In this document: piece after piece, positions 9,403 to 20,200 of the stretch
How the letters are laid out: every line of letters starts with the position of its first letter
Position numbering within the stretch: the first letter of the stretch is position 1
From: an uncultured Bacteroidota bacterium
GTDB taxonomy: Bacteria > Bacteroidota > Bacteroidia > Chitinophagales > Chitinophagaceae
Direction: 5' to 3'
NCBI GenBank assembly: GCA_903874055.1
Contig: CAIQQR010000015.1
Span: 1 to 50,404 of the forward strand
Length of the DNA stretch: 50,404 nt
Position numbers and translations under genes: made by a program
Notes under the pieces: model-generated
Database searches by the model: none
Told to the model about the DNA's origin: nothing
The model's input: the letters and a program-made list of their open reading frames with translations, nothing else

Positions 9403-10365
9403 TTATAAAATTCCTTCTCTCATTAAATCATGCATGTGTATCATGCCTATATATTGATTATCGTCAGCAACAATAATTTGACTTATATCTTTCTCTTGCA
9501 TTAATGCAAGCGCTTCCACTGCTAAAGCATCAGCACCAATGGTAATTGGTGATTTATGATAAATATCTGCAGCTGTTAATTGCTGTATGGTGTTATGTTG
9601 TTCCAGCATTCTTCTTATATCACCATCTGTGATAATTCCTTCAACATTATTTGAGTCATTTATAACCGATGTAGCACCTAATCTGTTTTTAGAAATAGTT
9701 AATATCACTTCTTTTAAACTAGTATTTAATTTTACACTTGGCTTTGTATTTGTATTTGCAATTTGCCCTACAGTAAGTGTAAGTCGTTTTCCTAAATTTC
9801 CGCCTGGATGAAATTTTGCAAAGTCAATGGCTTTAAAATTATTTAACTCCATCAAACACATGGCAACTAAATCACCCATCACAATTTGTGCAGTGGTAGA
9901 TGAGGTGGGTGCTAAATTATTTCTACAAGCTTCCTTTTGAACGGTGGTGTTTAAAATCCAGTTAGCTTCTTTGGCTAAATAGCTGTCAGTGTTACCCACC
10001 ATTCCAATTAAAATATTGCCAAATTGTTTTACCAATTGTACCAGGTTTTTAATTTCTGGACTTTCACCACTTTTGCTAATAATTAATACAATATCATCTG
10101 AAGTAATCATGCCAGAATCTCCATGTATGGCTTCGGCTGCATGTAAAAAAATGGAAGGGGTCCCTGTAGAATTACAAGTAGCCACAATTTTTTGAGCAAT
10201 AATGGAGCTTTTGCCAATTCCACTTACAATAAAACGACCCTTGCAAGCGTGAATGGCTTCCACTGCTTTTTCAAAATGGTCGTTGATGAAATTTGATAAA
10301 GATTGTATAGCCTCTAATTCAATTTCGAGCGTTGTTTTTGCGATTCCCTTTATGCTATTTGTCAT
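9403..10365 (-). CDS. kdsD: KpsF/GutQ-type arabinose-5-phosphate isomerase
   Basis: Converts ribulose-5-phosphate to arabinose-5-phosphate, the first committed step toward Kdo for lipopolysaccharide. The 320-residue protein has an N-terminal SIS domain (FIVSGIGKSSIIAQKI, then SGMITSDDIVLIISKSGES) and two C-terminal CBS modules (SLKEVILTISKNRLGATSVI and ITDGDIRRMLEQH; SPITIGADALAVEALALM and QIIVADDNQYIGMIHMHDL). This is the standard KdsD/KpsF layout and length. It is the first gene of the minus-strand run with manC and the KASIII gene, with a good -7 box 18 nt upstream. The pairing with GDP-mannose synthesis fits envelope sugar supply. Confidence 0.92.
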   Translation of the reverse strand: MTNSIKGIAKTTLEIELEAIQSLSNFINDHFEKAVEAIHACKGRFIVSGIGKSSIIAQKIVATCNSTGTPSIFLHAAEAIHGDSGMITSDDIVLIISKSGESPEIKNLVQLVKQFGNILIGMVGNTDSYLAKEANWILNTTVQKEACRNNLAPTSSTTAQIVMGDLVAMCLMELNNFKAIDFAKFHPGGNLGKRLTLTVGQIANTNTKPSVKLNTSLKEVILTISKNRLGATSVINDSNNVEGIITDGDIRRMLEQHNTIQQLTAADIYHKSPITIGADALAVEALALMQEKDISQIIVADDNQYIGMIHMHDLMREGIL

Positions 10366-10382
10366 ATGCTTTTAAAGATGGA

Positions 10383-10390
10383 CAAAGTTA
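10383..10390 (-). promoter_or_regulatory. Candidate promoter of kdsD-manC-KASIII run
   Basis: Read on the minus strand this is TAACTTTG, a full match to TAnnTTTG, 18 nt from the kdsD-like start. A TTG (plus-strand caa, 10414-10416) lies 23 nt further upstream and could be the -33 element. Confidence 0.5.
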
Positions 10391-10543
10391 ATGCTTCATA
10401 TACTTTTAAGCCCCAATTATAAGAAAACCTTAAAAAAAAGACATTTCTAAAAATTCCATATTGGAATGAACAAATCTTGCAATAAATTCGTTAACTTATT
10501 GATGCTTATTTTACAGAAAAGATTGATTTTAAGATATTTATAA

Positions 10544-12802
10544 ATGCCAAAAGCTAAAAAAACAACCAAACCTGCTTCAAATGCCGACTCAAACCCCCAA
10601 GGATTGGGTAAAAACGATATAGTTGCGGCCCTAGAGCAACATTTTGGGTTTAAGGAATTCAAGGGAACACAGGAAAAAGCCATTTTATCCCTATTAAGCG
10701 GAAAAGACACATTTGTAATCATGCCAACAGGGGGTGGAAAAAGCCTATGTTACCAATTACCAGCATTAATGTTACCAGGTTGTGCGATTGTGGTTTCTCC
10801 TTTAATTGCATTGATGAAAAATCAAGTGGACTTGGTAAGAGGCTATAGTGAAAAGGATGATGTGGCCCATTTTTTAAATTCCTCTTTAAATAAAGGTCAA
10901 ATCAAGGAAGTTAAAGCCGATTTATTATCTGGTAAGACCAAATTATTATATGTAGCGCCTGAGACCTTAACCAAACAGGAAAACTTGGACTTTTTTAGTG
11001 ACTTGAAAGTTTCTTTTTTCGCTGTTGACGAAGCGCATTGTATTTCGGAATGGGGTCATGATTTTAGACCAGAATACCGAAGACTAAAAGAAATGATGGA
11101 AGAGATTAATAATCAAGTTCCCATCATTGCATTAACTGCAACAGCAACACCAAAAGTACAATCAGATATTGTTAAGAATCTTTCATTGCGTGATCCCGAA
11201 GTGTTAATTTCTTCTTTCAATAGAGCCAACTTATATTATGAAGTGCAACCGAAAGTGAAAAAGGAATTAACCATTAAAAGTATTGTAAAATATATATCTG
11301 GGCATAAAGGAAAGAGCGGTATTATTTATACTTTAAATAGAAAGACTACCGAAGAATTGGCAGATATTTTAATTGCAAATAATATTAAAGCGGTTGCCTA
11401 TCACGCAGGATTAGATCAAAAATTAAGAGCCGATAGGCAGGATCAATTTTTAAATGAAGATGTGCAGGTAATTGTTGCTACCATTGCCTTTGGTATGGGT
11501 ATTGATAAGCCAGATATTCGTTTTGTAATACATTATAATATTCCAAAGTCCATTGAAAATTATTATCAAGAAACGGGACGCGCTGGACGTGATGGTTTAG
11601 AAGGAAATTGTATTTTGTATTACTCTCATGCGGATGTCACTAAGCTTGAACATTTTTTAAGAGACAAGCCTTTAAGCGAAAGAGAAGTGGGTGCACAGTT
11701 GATTGATGAGACCGTTGCATTTGCTGAAAGTGGTGTTTGTAGAAGAAGAAGTTTATTGCATTATTTTGGAGAAGACTGGCCCGATAAAAATTGTGGAAAT
11801 TGTGACAACTGTTTACATCCAAAAGAAAAGATGGAAGCTAAAGCAGAGTTGGTACAATTGCTACAAGTGATTCAAGCATTGGATGAAAGATTTGCTGCCG
11901 ACTATGTTATTCAAATTATAAAGGGCGAGTATACTCCACAAATTGGTTTGTATCGCCACGAAAAATTATCTGTTTTTGGTATCGGTAAGGAGCAGGATGC
12001 ATTATTTTGGAATAGTTTGGTACGCCAAGCGATGCTTGAAAAAATGATCGAAAAAGATATCGAAGAGTATGGCTTGTTAAAGCTTACTACCAAGGCCAAT
12101 AAGTTTATAAAAAAGCCTACAAGCTTTAAGATTACCATGAATCAGGTGTTTAATGATGCCAATGCTGATGATGATGAAAACGAAGCTGGCGGCGGCGGTT
12201 TGGCCACTACCGACGAAGTACTTTTTGAAATGTTGAAAGAAGTACGTCAGTCTGAAGCTAAAAAAAGAAAGCTTCCTCCATTTGTGATTTTCTTAGAAAA
12301 CTCTTTGCAGGATATGGCTACTTTATATCCTACAACATTAGAGGAATTAGAAAGATGCCAGGGAGTGAGCAAGGGAAAATCCATTAAATATGGCAAGCCT
12401 TTTGTGGATTTAATTGACAAGTATGTTACCGAAAATAATATTGAAAAGCCGGATGATTTTGTGATGAAATCGGTTGCCAATAAATCAAGTAACAAAATTT
12501 ACATTATCCAAAATGTAGACAAGAAAATACCCATTGAGACCATTGCAAAAAATAAAGATCTTAGATTAGATGAGCTTTTGGAGGAGATGGAAACCATTGC
12601 AGCGAGTGGCACTAAGTTGAATTTAGACTATGCCATTGATGAATGGTTAGACACTTATGATCAAGAAGAAATTTTGGAATACTTTAAAAATTGCGAAACC
12701 TCTTCATTGCAAATTGCACAAGAGGAATTAAGCGAGAACGATTATACTTGGGAGCAATTAAAAATAATGCGCATAAAATTTTTAAGCGTCGTAGGAAACT
12801 AA
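10544..12802 (+). CDS. recQ: ATP-dependent DNA helicase RecQ
   Basis: A 3'-5' superfamily 2 helicase that processes stalled forks and recombination intermediates. The 752-residue protein has Walker A MPTGGGKSLCYQ near residues 60-70 and the DEAH motif VDEAHCISEWGHDFRPEY near 160-175. Motif III is LTATATPKV and motif VI QETGRAGRDG. The RecQ zinc ligands are CRRRSLLHYFGE followed by CGNCDNC, then a winged-helix RQC region. An HRDC domain (residues about 570-640, with LPPFVIFLENSLQDMA) comes next, followed by a further helical tail. It is longer than E. coli RecQ (about 610) because of that tail, which is common in Bacteroidota. It is divergent from the kdsD-like gene across 178 nt. Confidence 0.97.
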   Translation: MPKAKKTTKPASNADSNPQGLGKNDIVAALEQHFGFKEFKGTQEKAILSLLSGKDTFVIMPTGGGKSLCYQLPALMLPGCAIVVSPLIALMKNQVDLVRGYSEKDDVAHFLNSSLNKGQIKEVKADLLSGKTKLLYVAPETLTKQENLDFFSDLKVSFFAVDEAHCISEWGHDFRPEYRRLKEMMEEINNQVPIIALTATATPKVQSDIVKNLSLRDPEVLISSFNRANLYYEVQPKVKKELTIKSIVKYISGHKGKSGIIYTLNRKTTEELADILIANNIKAVAYHAGLDQKLRADRQDQFLNEDVQVIVATIAFGMGIDKPDIRFVIHYNIPKSIENYYQETGRAGRDGLEGNCILYYSHADVTKLEHFLRDKPLSEREVGAQLIDETVAFAESGVCRRRSLLHYFGEDWPDKNCGNCDNCLHPKEKMEAKAELVQLLQVIQALDERFAADYVIQIIKGEYTPQIGLYRHEKLSVFGIGKEQDALFWNSLVRQAMLEKMIEKDIEEYGLLKLTTKANKFIKKPTSFKITMNQVFNDANADDDENEAGGGGLATTDEVLFEMLKEVRQSEAKKRKLPPFVIFLENSLQDMATLYPTTLEELERCQGVSKGKSIKYGKPFVDLIDKYVTENNIEKPDDFVMKSVANKSSNKIYIIQNVDKKIPIETIAKNKDLRLDELLEEMETIAASGTKLNLDYAIDEWLDTYDQEEILEYFKNCETSSLQIAQEELSENDYTWEQLKIMRIKFLSVVGN

Positions 12803-12816
12803 TCAATTTTTATTTA

Positions 12817-13875
12817 TTAGTGGCTGCTATTAGATGATCCTAAAAATTGTGAAACCCTCAATGCCGCGTTTTTTCTTATACTTACATAGTAAAGATTGTA
12901 ATCAGCAATATGGTAATTGGGAGTTTTAATTAAAAAGTTTCCAAAAAACTTAGGCTTTGGAGTCCATAATACACCTTCGTGATTGATTGCTCCTGCTACA
13001 TTTGGGATTAATTTATTAAAATTATACAATAGCGATCCTTCGTTGTTATATCTATCTACTACTGGGTTTTCGCTGTTCCAAGAAAGTGGATTGGTCACCA
13101 TTGATTTAAATGACTCTTGCTTTACAAATGGGGCTTCATAGCCTTCTTTAAAAGTTCTCCATGCACAAATACAGCCTGTTTCATTTGGTTTGTCACATGC
13201 TTTTAAACCGCTAAATGTAGCAGGATTTATAACCATTCCTACAACATAAGCCGCTACTAATTTTTTTGCCAATGGCTTTCCATCAAAATATTCTTTCAAT
13301 AATCTAATGGCATGTGTTGAGCCTTGACTATGAGATGCAATGATGATTGGTCGGCCATTATTATAATGTGCTAAATAATAATCAAATGCATTTTTAACAT
13401 CGGCATAAGCAAAGTCAAATGCGGCAATTGCTTTTAAAGTATCTTCTGCATTTTTTGGATAGTATGCATTGATATTTGCTTGTCGATACCTAGGTGCATA
13501 AATTTTCCCTATTTCATTAAATACACTTGCTTGGTATAAAATGGAAGAGTAGTCGGTATAAATATTAATTTTAGCATCATTTAATTGTGCATTCCAACCC
13601 TGAGGCATACTTGTATCTAAATAACTTGTTGGGTAAACAAAAAACACATCTACATTTTTGCCAGTTGAATTAATATTGCTATACGGTATAATATTTTTAG
13701 GAATACTATCTGAGGGATTTTTCTTTTCAGGGTGTGCTGCCCAATAACTTAATTGACTATAATCTGGTTGTTCATTTAATACTTCTTGCTCATAAATACT
13801 CCCAAATTTTGAATAATTACTTTGAGCACAACTCATCCAAGCAAGGCAAATTGCAATAACAACGAGATTTTTCAT
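12817..13875 (-). CDS. DUF3089 lipoprotein, alpha/beta-hydrolase fold
   Basis: A putative lipid-anchored hydrolase. The 352-residue product begins MKNLVVIAICLAWMSCAQSN, a type II signal peptide with lipobox WMSC. The nucleophile elbow SHSQGSTHA, near residue 180, has the GxSxG-like pattern of alpha/beta hydrolases. The pattern around it (VDVFFVYPTSYLD, then YAPRYRQANINAYYP, then DFAYADVKNAFDYYLAHYN) matches DUF3089 proteins as I know them. The substrate is unknown; a lipase or esterase role is only inferred from the fold. It converges on recQ with a 14-nt gap, and a TAACTTTG box lies 19 nt upstream of the start. Confidence 0.8.
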   Translation of the reverse strand: MKNLVVIAICLAWMSCAQSNYSKFGSIYEQEVLNEQPDYSQLSYWAAHPEKKNPSDSIPKNIIPYSNINSTGKNVDVFFVYPTSYLDTSMPQGWNAQLNDAKINIYTDYSSILYQASVFNEIGKIYAPRYRQANINAYYPKNAEDTLKAIAAFDFAYADVKNAFDYYLAHYNNGRPIIIASHSQGSTHAIRLLKEYFDGKPLAKKLVAAYVVGMVINPATFSGLKACDKPNETGCICAWRTFKEGYEAPFVKQESFKSMVTNPLSWNSENPVVDRYNNEGSLLYNFNKLIPNVAGAINHEGVLWTPKPKFFGNFLIKTPNYHIADYNLYYVSIRKNAALRVSQFLGSSNSSH

Positions 13876-13894
13876 AAACGAAACATTTGTGTAA

Positions 13895-13902
13895 CAAAGT
13901 TA
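13895..13902 (-). promoter_or_regulatory. Candidate promoter of DUF3089 gene
   Basis: On the minus strand this reads TAACTTTG, an exact TAnnTTTG match, 19 nt before the DUF3089 ATG. No clear -33 box was found. Confidence 0.42.
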
Positions 13903-14020
13903 TTAAATAATTGCAGCTCCTGAATACTTAAATGGATGATAGGTATATTAAAAAGCTTAATGTAGGATTTAAAAGCTTAAAAATGCTTAAAATTATTTTA
14001 ATTTTAGGTTGAAGAAACTT

Positions 14021-15286
14021 ATGAATTTTATAAGACATATATCTTTTTTGCGTGCTGTATTTAAGCATAGTATCACTGCCTTTGGTGGCCCGCAGGTGCA
14101 TATTAGCCTTATGCAACGCCGTTTTGTGGATCAACGAAATGATATTACCAGCCAGGAATTATTGGAATACAATGCATTTTGTCAACTTTTACCGGGGGCA
14201 TCGTCCACGCAAACAATAGTGCTGGTTGCCTATAAACGAGGAGGCGTATTTTTAGCCTTAATCACTTTATTGGTTTGGATATTACCAGCCAGTATCATTA
14301 TGGCTACTGCAGCTATTTTATTTACTCATTTTGATATTCAAAAGGGCTTGGCTTCATTAAAGTATTTGCAACTCATGTCAATTGGTTTTATAGCAAGTGC
14401 AACTTTACTTTTATACAGAAAAGCGGTTGACAATTCAATCACCAAAATTATTTTCATTATAACAAGTATCATTGTTGTTATCGGATTTAAAACACCATGG
14501 ACAATTCCCATTGTTATTATAATTGCTGGCATTGCTACTAACTTTAGTAAAAAAAGAATTCCCAATGATGGAGCAGCACCTAAATCCATTAAGTGGAGTG
14601 GCTTGATTATTTTTATCGCACTTTTTATAACAGCTGGAATACTTTCCGAGCAATCAACTCGTCAAAACTGGAAATATCAAAAAGTATTTAATTTATTTGA
14701 AACCAATTATCGATTTGGAAGTTTTGTTTTTGGTGGAGGAGATGTATTAATACCCATGATGTATGAACAATATGTTACTAGACCCAATGCGCCTAGGATT
14801 ATTCAAAATAAAAGGGACGTTATTAAAATTTCAAGTGATGCATTTTTAACGGGGACGGGTATTGTGAGAGCTGTGCCTGGTCCTATTTTTTCTATTTCAA
14901 GTTATACAGGCGCAATAGCATTAAAGGACAAAAGAATTGGATGGCAAATTTTAGGATCGGTTGTAGCTACTGTTGGTGTTTTTTTACCAAGTTTTTTTAT
15001 TGTACTTTTCTTTTTTCCTATTTGGCAAATGCTCAAAAAATATGCAATTTTATATCGATCACTAGAAGGGATTAATGCTGCAGTAGTTGGAATCATGCTT
15101 GGTGCATCCTTATATTTAATTAAAGATGTAAGTTTTAATTTGGTTAATACAGCTCCTTTGGTTTGGGTATTAAGTGCGCTTACTTTTTTAGCAAGCACCT
15201 ATTTAAGTTATTATAAAAAGTTAGCAACACATTGGATTGTGTTATTGGTAATTTTGATAGGATTCATGAGTACTTATATTGCATAA
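14021..15286 (+). CDS. chrA: Chromate transporter family protein (ChrA-like)
   Basis: A CHR-superfamily inner-membrane transporter of 421 residues, built from two homologous halves. The N-terminal half carries TAFGGPQVHISLMQRRFV and NAFCQLLPGASSTQT. The C-terminal half carries FGSFVFGGGDVLIPMMYEQY and FLTGTGIVRAVPGPIFS. Each half has several hydrophobic helices. Characterised members export chromate, probably in exchange for sulfate, but many genomic copies have no proven substrate. I start it at the ATG 14021; an in-frame TTG at 14009 would add four residues. It is monocistronic as far as can be seen, divergent from the DUF3089 gene. Confidence 0.88.
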   Translation: MNFIRHISFLRAVFKHSITAFGGPQVHISLMQRRFVDQRNDITSQELLEYNAFCQLLPGASSTQTIVLVAYKRGGVFLALITLLVWILPASIIMATAAILFTHFDIQKGLASLKYLQLMSIGFIASATLLLYRKAVDNSITKIIFIITSIIVVIGFKTPWTIPIVIIIAGIATNFSKKRIPNDGAAPKSIKWSGLIIFIALFITAGILSEQSTRQNWKYQKVFNLFETNYRFGSFVFGGGDVLIPMMYEQYVTRPNAPRIIQNKRDVIKISSDAFLTGTGIVRAVPGPIFSISSYTGAIALKDKRIGWQILGSVVATVGVFLPSFFIVLFFFPIWQMLKKYAILYRSLEGINAAVVGIMLGASLYLIKDVSFNLVNTAPLVWVLSALTFLASTYLSYYKKLATHWIVLLVILIGFMSTYIA

Positions 15287-15364
15287 GGCTTTAAAAAGGT
15301 AAAAAGCTGTTAATTTAATTCCCTTTATTGTTTTTTTATTTTAACCTTCCTAATATTGCAAACA

Positions 15365-16096
15365 ATGAAGATTAGGAATTTATTAGTGATTATCTTGATG
15401 CTGTGTTGTTGTATGAATGTATCTGCACAGACTATTTCTATAAGTGGCGTGGTATATGATATTTCGGGTCGTAGACCCATTGAATCTGTTGTGGTAAATA
15501 GTACTTATGGAAAAACTATTACCGATTCCGTTGGTAGGTACACTATATTGGCTAAACCTAAGGATTCATTATGGTTTTCACTCTTTGGTAAAAATTCTCA
15601 AAAATTTCCAATTGATACGGTAACCGATCCGCGCAATTTTAATGTCATGATTCATGTGGCAGGCTATGATTTACCCGAAGTAAAAGTGCGTAATAGTTAC
15701 TACCGCTTGGATTCCATACAAAACAGAATTGACTACGCTAAGTATTTTAATTATCAAGCACCCACTTTAAAATTGAGCAATAACCAACAATTATTTGGGC
15801 CAGCTGGATTGACTGTTGGCCTGGATTTGGATGAAATTATCAATATGTTTCGTTTTCATCGCAATAGAAATTTACAATACTTGCAAAACCGATTGGTAAC
15901 TCAAGAGCATGATAAATACATTGATTATCGTTTTACCAAGCGATTTGTTCAAAAATTAACCCACTTAGAAGGCGATAATTTGGTGAAATTCATGTCTTTT
16001 GCCCGTCCTTCCTACGAACTTTTAGGGGTTTTAAATGAACTTGAACTTGGACTATATATTGAGCGCAGATTTCTAGAGTATAAAAAGGGGCTTTAA
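15365..16096 (+). CDS. Exported protein with carboxypeptidase-regulatory-like domain
   Basis: Function unknown. The ATG at 15365 gives 243 residues (an in-frame TTG nine bases earlier is less likely). The N-terminus is a signal peptide, MKIRNLLVIILMLCCCMNVSAQ, with cleavage before Q. Residues about 25-95 (ISGVVYDISGRRPIESVVV, then KTITDSVGRYTIL) form a beta-sandwich of the CarboxypepD_reg-like type, common as the first domain of Bacteroidota surface and TonB-linked proteins. The rest has Tyr/Arg-rich helices with no motif I recognise. It lies upstream of the RND genes, but an 86-nt gap separates them and a functional link is not shown. Confidence 0.75.
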   Translation: MKIRNLLVIILMLCCCMNVSAQTISISGVVYDISGRRPIESVVVNSTYGKTITDSVGRYTILAKPKDSLWFSLFGKNSQKFPIDTVTDPRNFNVMIHVAGYDLPEVKVRNSYYRLDSIQNRIDYAKYFNYQAPTLKLSNNQQLFGPAGLTVGLDLDEIINMFRFHRNRNLQYLQNRLVTQEHDKYIDYRFTKRFVQKLTHLEGDNLVKFMSFARPSYELLGVLNELELGLYIERRFLEYKKGL

Positions 16097-16182
16097 GCTA
16101 GGTTTAAGCTGGCTGCCACTCATCTATTTTATTTTCAAAAAACCATAGGTTTGACTACCTTTATTGGCTAAAATTCAGTCAC

Positions 16183-17241
16183 TTGAGAAAGAATCAATTA
16201 ATGGGTCTAACTGCCCTTGCCGGGTTATTATTTTCAGTAGCATGTAGTGAAAAGCCAAAGGGGCCAGATAAATTTAATCCCAATGCACCGGTATCTGTAG
16301 ATATTACTATTGCCCAAAATCAACAAGTTGAAAAAGGCGTGGAAGTGAATGGCTCCATTTTAGCAAATGATTATGTAGAATTAAGACCAGAAACCAACGG
16401 AAGAATTACTTTTTTACAAGTTCCAGAAGGCAAAGTGGTACAAGCAGGCACCGTAATTGCAAAGCTAAATGATGCCGACTTGCAAGCTCAATTAGCTAAA
16501 GCAAAAGTGAATTTAGATCTTGCAGTAATTAATGAGCAAAGAAATAAGCAATTACTGGCTGTAAAAGGAATGAATCAAAGTGATTATGATGTTTCATTAC
16601 AACAAGTAAAAAGTATACAAGCAGATATTGCCTATACGCAATCCTTAATTGATAAAACAATTGTCAAAGCTCCATTTACAGGTCAAATTGGTTTAAGACA
16701 AGTTAGTGTGGGTGCATTTGTTAGCACTACCACTACTATTGCAACACTTCAAAGCACCAATCAATTAAAAATGGATTTTACCATTCCTGAAATGTATACT
16801 TCTTACGTAGCAGTGGGTAAAAAAGTAAATATTGCAACTGGAGGAAATGCAGCGAATAAAGTAACTGCAACAATCACAGCAATTGAGCCTCAAATTAGTA
16901 CCGCATCAAGAAATTTAAAAATTAGAACTAGTTTTCAAGGCAAAGTATTACCTGGTGCTTTTGCAAAAGTATATTTATTGGAAAGCAATCCAAAGCCTTC
17001 TATCATGGTTCCATCAAATGTGATTATTCCAGATTCAAAAACAAAGCAAATTGTGATTGTGAAAAATGGAGTTGCAAAATTTGTTCCAGTTGAAACTGGT
17101 TATCGTACTCAAACAGCAGTGGAAATTACCAAAGGTTTACAAGTTGGAGATAGTGTAATTGTTGCGGGTATGTTATTTGTGAAAGATGGCTCCAAATTGA
17201 AAATTGGTAAAACACTTGCCAATACTGATATTACCAAATAG
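16183..17241 (+). CDS. RND efflux periplasmic adaptor (membrane fusion lipoprotein)
   Basis: Periplasmic adaptor that couples an inner-membrane RND pump to an outer-membrane channel. I keep the TTG start at 16183 (352 residues). It supplies the positively charged n-region of the lipoprotein signal MRKNQLMGLTALAGLLFSVAC, with lipidated Cys21; starting at the ATG 16201 would remove it. Recognisable segments are the first lipoyl half (GRITFLQVPEGKVVQAGTVIAKL), a short alpha-hairpin, the second lipoyl half (IVKAPFTGQIGLRQVSVGAF), and beta-barrel and membrane-proximal domains (LQVGDSVIVAGMLFVKDGS). It is followed after 23 nt by the pump gene, so the two form an operon. Confidence 0.92.
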   Translation: MRKNQLMGLTALAGLLFSVACSEKPKGPDKFNPNAPVSVDITIAQNQQVEKGVEVNGSILANDYVELRPETNGRITFLQVPEGKVVQAGTVIAKLNDADLQAQLAKAKVNLDLAVINEQRNKQLLAVKGMNQSDYDVSLQQVKSIQADIAYTQSLIDKTIVKAPFTGQIGLRQVSVGAFVSTTTTIATLQSTNQLKMDFTIPEMYTSYVAVGKKVNIATGGNAANKVTATITAIEPQISTASRNLKIRTSFQGKVLPGAFAKVYLLESNPKPSIMVPSNVIIPDSKTKQIVIVKNGVAKFVPVETGYRTQTAVEITKGLQVGDSVIVAGMLFVKDGSKLKIGKTLANTDITK

Positions 17242-17264
17242 GTTTTTAAAATCAAGTTATTTAG

Positions 17265-20200
17265 ATGAATATATCTGAACTGTCATTAAAACGTCCGGTA
17301 CTTGCTACCGTAATGAATATTGCCATTATTATTTTTGGCTTAGTTGGTTTCTCATTTTTGTCTTTAAGAGAATACCCAGCAATTGATCCACCTATTATTA
17401 ATGTGCAAACATCTTATACGGGTGCCAATGCCGAAGTAATACAAAGTCAAATTACGGAGCCATTGGAAAAAGCTATTAATGGTATCCCAGGCATCAGAAC
17501 CATTAACTCTTCTAGTTCGGTAGGTAATTCAAATATTACAGTTGAATTTAATCTAGGTGCCAATTTAGAAACCGCTGCGAATGATGTGCGTGATAAAGTT
17601 TCTCAAGCAACAAAAGCTTTGCCTCAGGATTTACCAAGTCCTCCTGTAGTTGCTAAGGCCGATGCGAGTGATTTTATTTTGTTACTTACTTTAAGAAGTA
17701 AAACAAAAGGATTGTTAGAATTAACAGAGTATGCAGAAAATGTTTTGCAACAAAAATTCCAAACCATTGACGAAGTAAGTAATGTGGGTGTGAGAGGTAA
17801 GCGTCAATCAATGCGTATCTATCCAAATGTAGACTTATTAAATACCTATGGTGTTGCGTTTAACGATATTCAAACTGCATTGAATAAGGAAAATGTGGAA
17901 TTACCTGCAGGCGCTATTTACGGTAACAAATCTGAGTTTGTCATTACAACTTTAGGAAGACTCACTACGGAAGCAGATTTTAGAAACGTTATTTTAAAAG
18001 AAGATGCAAATGGAATAGTTCGTTTAGGTAACGTTGCAAAAGTAGAACTAGGCCCTGAGCAGGAAGATCAAGGCACTTACTTTAATGGAGTTCCTGTGGT
18101 AATGCTTACAGTTTCACCTCAGCCAGGTGCAAACCAAATTAAAATTGCAGACGAATTTTATAAGAGATTAGAAGAAATTAAAAAGCAAAATAAATCTGAT
18201 ATTGAATTTGCATTGCCTATTGATAATACTTTAAATATTCGAAGAGCATTGAATGAAGTAAAAGAAACCATTATAATATCATTTGTATTAGTGGTATTAG
18301 TTATCTTCTTCTTTTTCAGAAACTGGTTGATTGCTATCCGCCCCTTAATAGATATCCCCATTTCATTAATTGCTACTTTCTTTATTATGTATTTGGCTGG
18401 GTTCTCCATTAATGTATTGACATTATTGGCAATTGTACTTGCAACAGGACTGGTGGTAGATGATGGTATTGTGGTCACGGAAAATATTTTTAGAAAAATT
18501 GAAGAAGGACTTTCCCTAAAAGATGCGGCTAGAGAAGGAAGTAAAGAAATATTCTTTGCAGTAATTTCTACATCTATAACACTCGCAGTTGTATTTATGC
18601 CAGTAATATTCTTACAAGGTTTTGTGGGTTCTTTATTTAAAGAATTTGGTGTTGTTGTTGCTGGTGCGGTATTGGTTTCGGCATTCGTTTCACTAACTAT
18701 CACGCCTGTATTAAATGTGTATTTAAACAGAAAAGATGGTGGACATGGAAAATTCTATGAGCGTACCGAACCATTTTTCCGAGGAATGGAAAATGGGTAT
18801 AAAAATTTGTTGAATCGCTTTTTAAAAGTGCGTTGGTTTGCTTGGGTAATTGTTATTGCCTGCGTTGGATTAATTGTTGTGTTAGGTAAAACCATCCAGA
18901 GTGAATTAGCACCATTGGAGGATAAAGGGTCTATCAGAATTTCATTAACAGGTGCCGAAGGAACAAGTTATGAAGACATGAAAGGCGACTTGCTTAAAGC
19001 GGTCCGCATTATGCAAGACTCTTTTCCTGAACAAGCTTTCACCTGGGGAAGTGTACCTGGTTATGGTGGAAATAGTGGTAATAGTTCGGCTTCGGGCCGT
19101 ATTGGTCTTGTAGACAAAACGGAAAGAACAAGAACACAATCTGAAATTGCGCTAGACTTAAATAAAAAAATGAAGCGCTTTAAAAATGTGCGCGTATTTG
19201 CAGTTGAAGAACAAACTATTTCGGTAGGTATGCAATCTCGTGGTTCATTACCAGTTCAGTTTATCATACAAAATTTAGATTTCCAAAAAATCAAAAAAGC
19301 AATCCCTAAATTTTTAGATGCTGCAAGAAAAGATAAAACTTTCCAGAACGTGGATGTGAATTTAAAGTTCAACAAACCTGAATTGGATTTATCAATTGAT
19401 CGTATGCGTGTTCGTGATTTAGGATTGACTACAGCCGATGTATCACAAGCCTTACAGTCCGCATTTAGTGGTGCAAGATCCGCATACTTTATTATGAACG
19501 ATCGCCAGTATCAAGTAATTACACAGGTTGAAAGAGGATCGCGTAATGAGCCAACCGATATTAATAAAATTTACGTTCGTAATAATCAAGGGGAAAGCAT
19601 TCCAATATCAAGTGTATTGGTAATGGAGGAAAATAGTAACCCTCCAAACTTATACCATTATAACAGTTTCAATTCTGCAACTATCTCAGCATCACTTGCC
19701 GAAGGTAAAACCATTGGTGATGGTGTTGCTGCCATGGAACGAATTGCTAAAGAACAATTGGATGAAACATATCAAACAGATTTAAGTGGTCCAAGTAGAG
19801 ATTTTAAAGAGAGTTCTTCTAATACTTCTCAAGCTTTATTACTTGCATTGATTTTAATATACTTGGTATTAGCTGCTCAGTTTGAAAGCTTTACAGATCC
19901 ATTTATTATTATGATTACCGTGCCATTGGCCTTAGCCGGTGCGTTATTGTGTTTATGGATATTTAATCAAACCTTAAATATCTTCTCAGAAATTGGCATT
20001 ATTATGTTGATTGGTTTGGTTACTAAGAATGGTATTTTGATTGTGGAATTTGCCAATAAAAAACGTGAGGCTGGTTTGCCAATTAGAGAAGCAGTTTTAG
20101 AAGCAGCTTCGCAAAGATTCCGTCCTATTTTAATGACAAGCTTAGCAACAGCATTAGGTGCATTGCCTATTGCCATTAGTTTAGGTGCCGCTGCAACTAG

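Noticed and set aside
10453..10467. Palindrome attcca-tat-tggaat in the kdsD-recQ intergenic region as an operator
   Set aside because: Six-base arms in AT-rich DNA are not rare, and no regulator gene adjoins. Too weak to list as a site.
10447..10722. A 91-codon minus-strand frame overlapping the recQ start
   Set aside because: Overlaps the real RecQ N-terminus, and has no plausible domain or start context.
18158..18703. A 181-codon minus-strand frame inside the RND pump gene
   Set aside because: It lies fully antisense to well-conserved pump codons and encodes Thr/Ser/Asn-rich sequence with no recognisable motif. The codon structure of the plus strand explains it.
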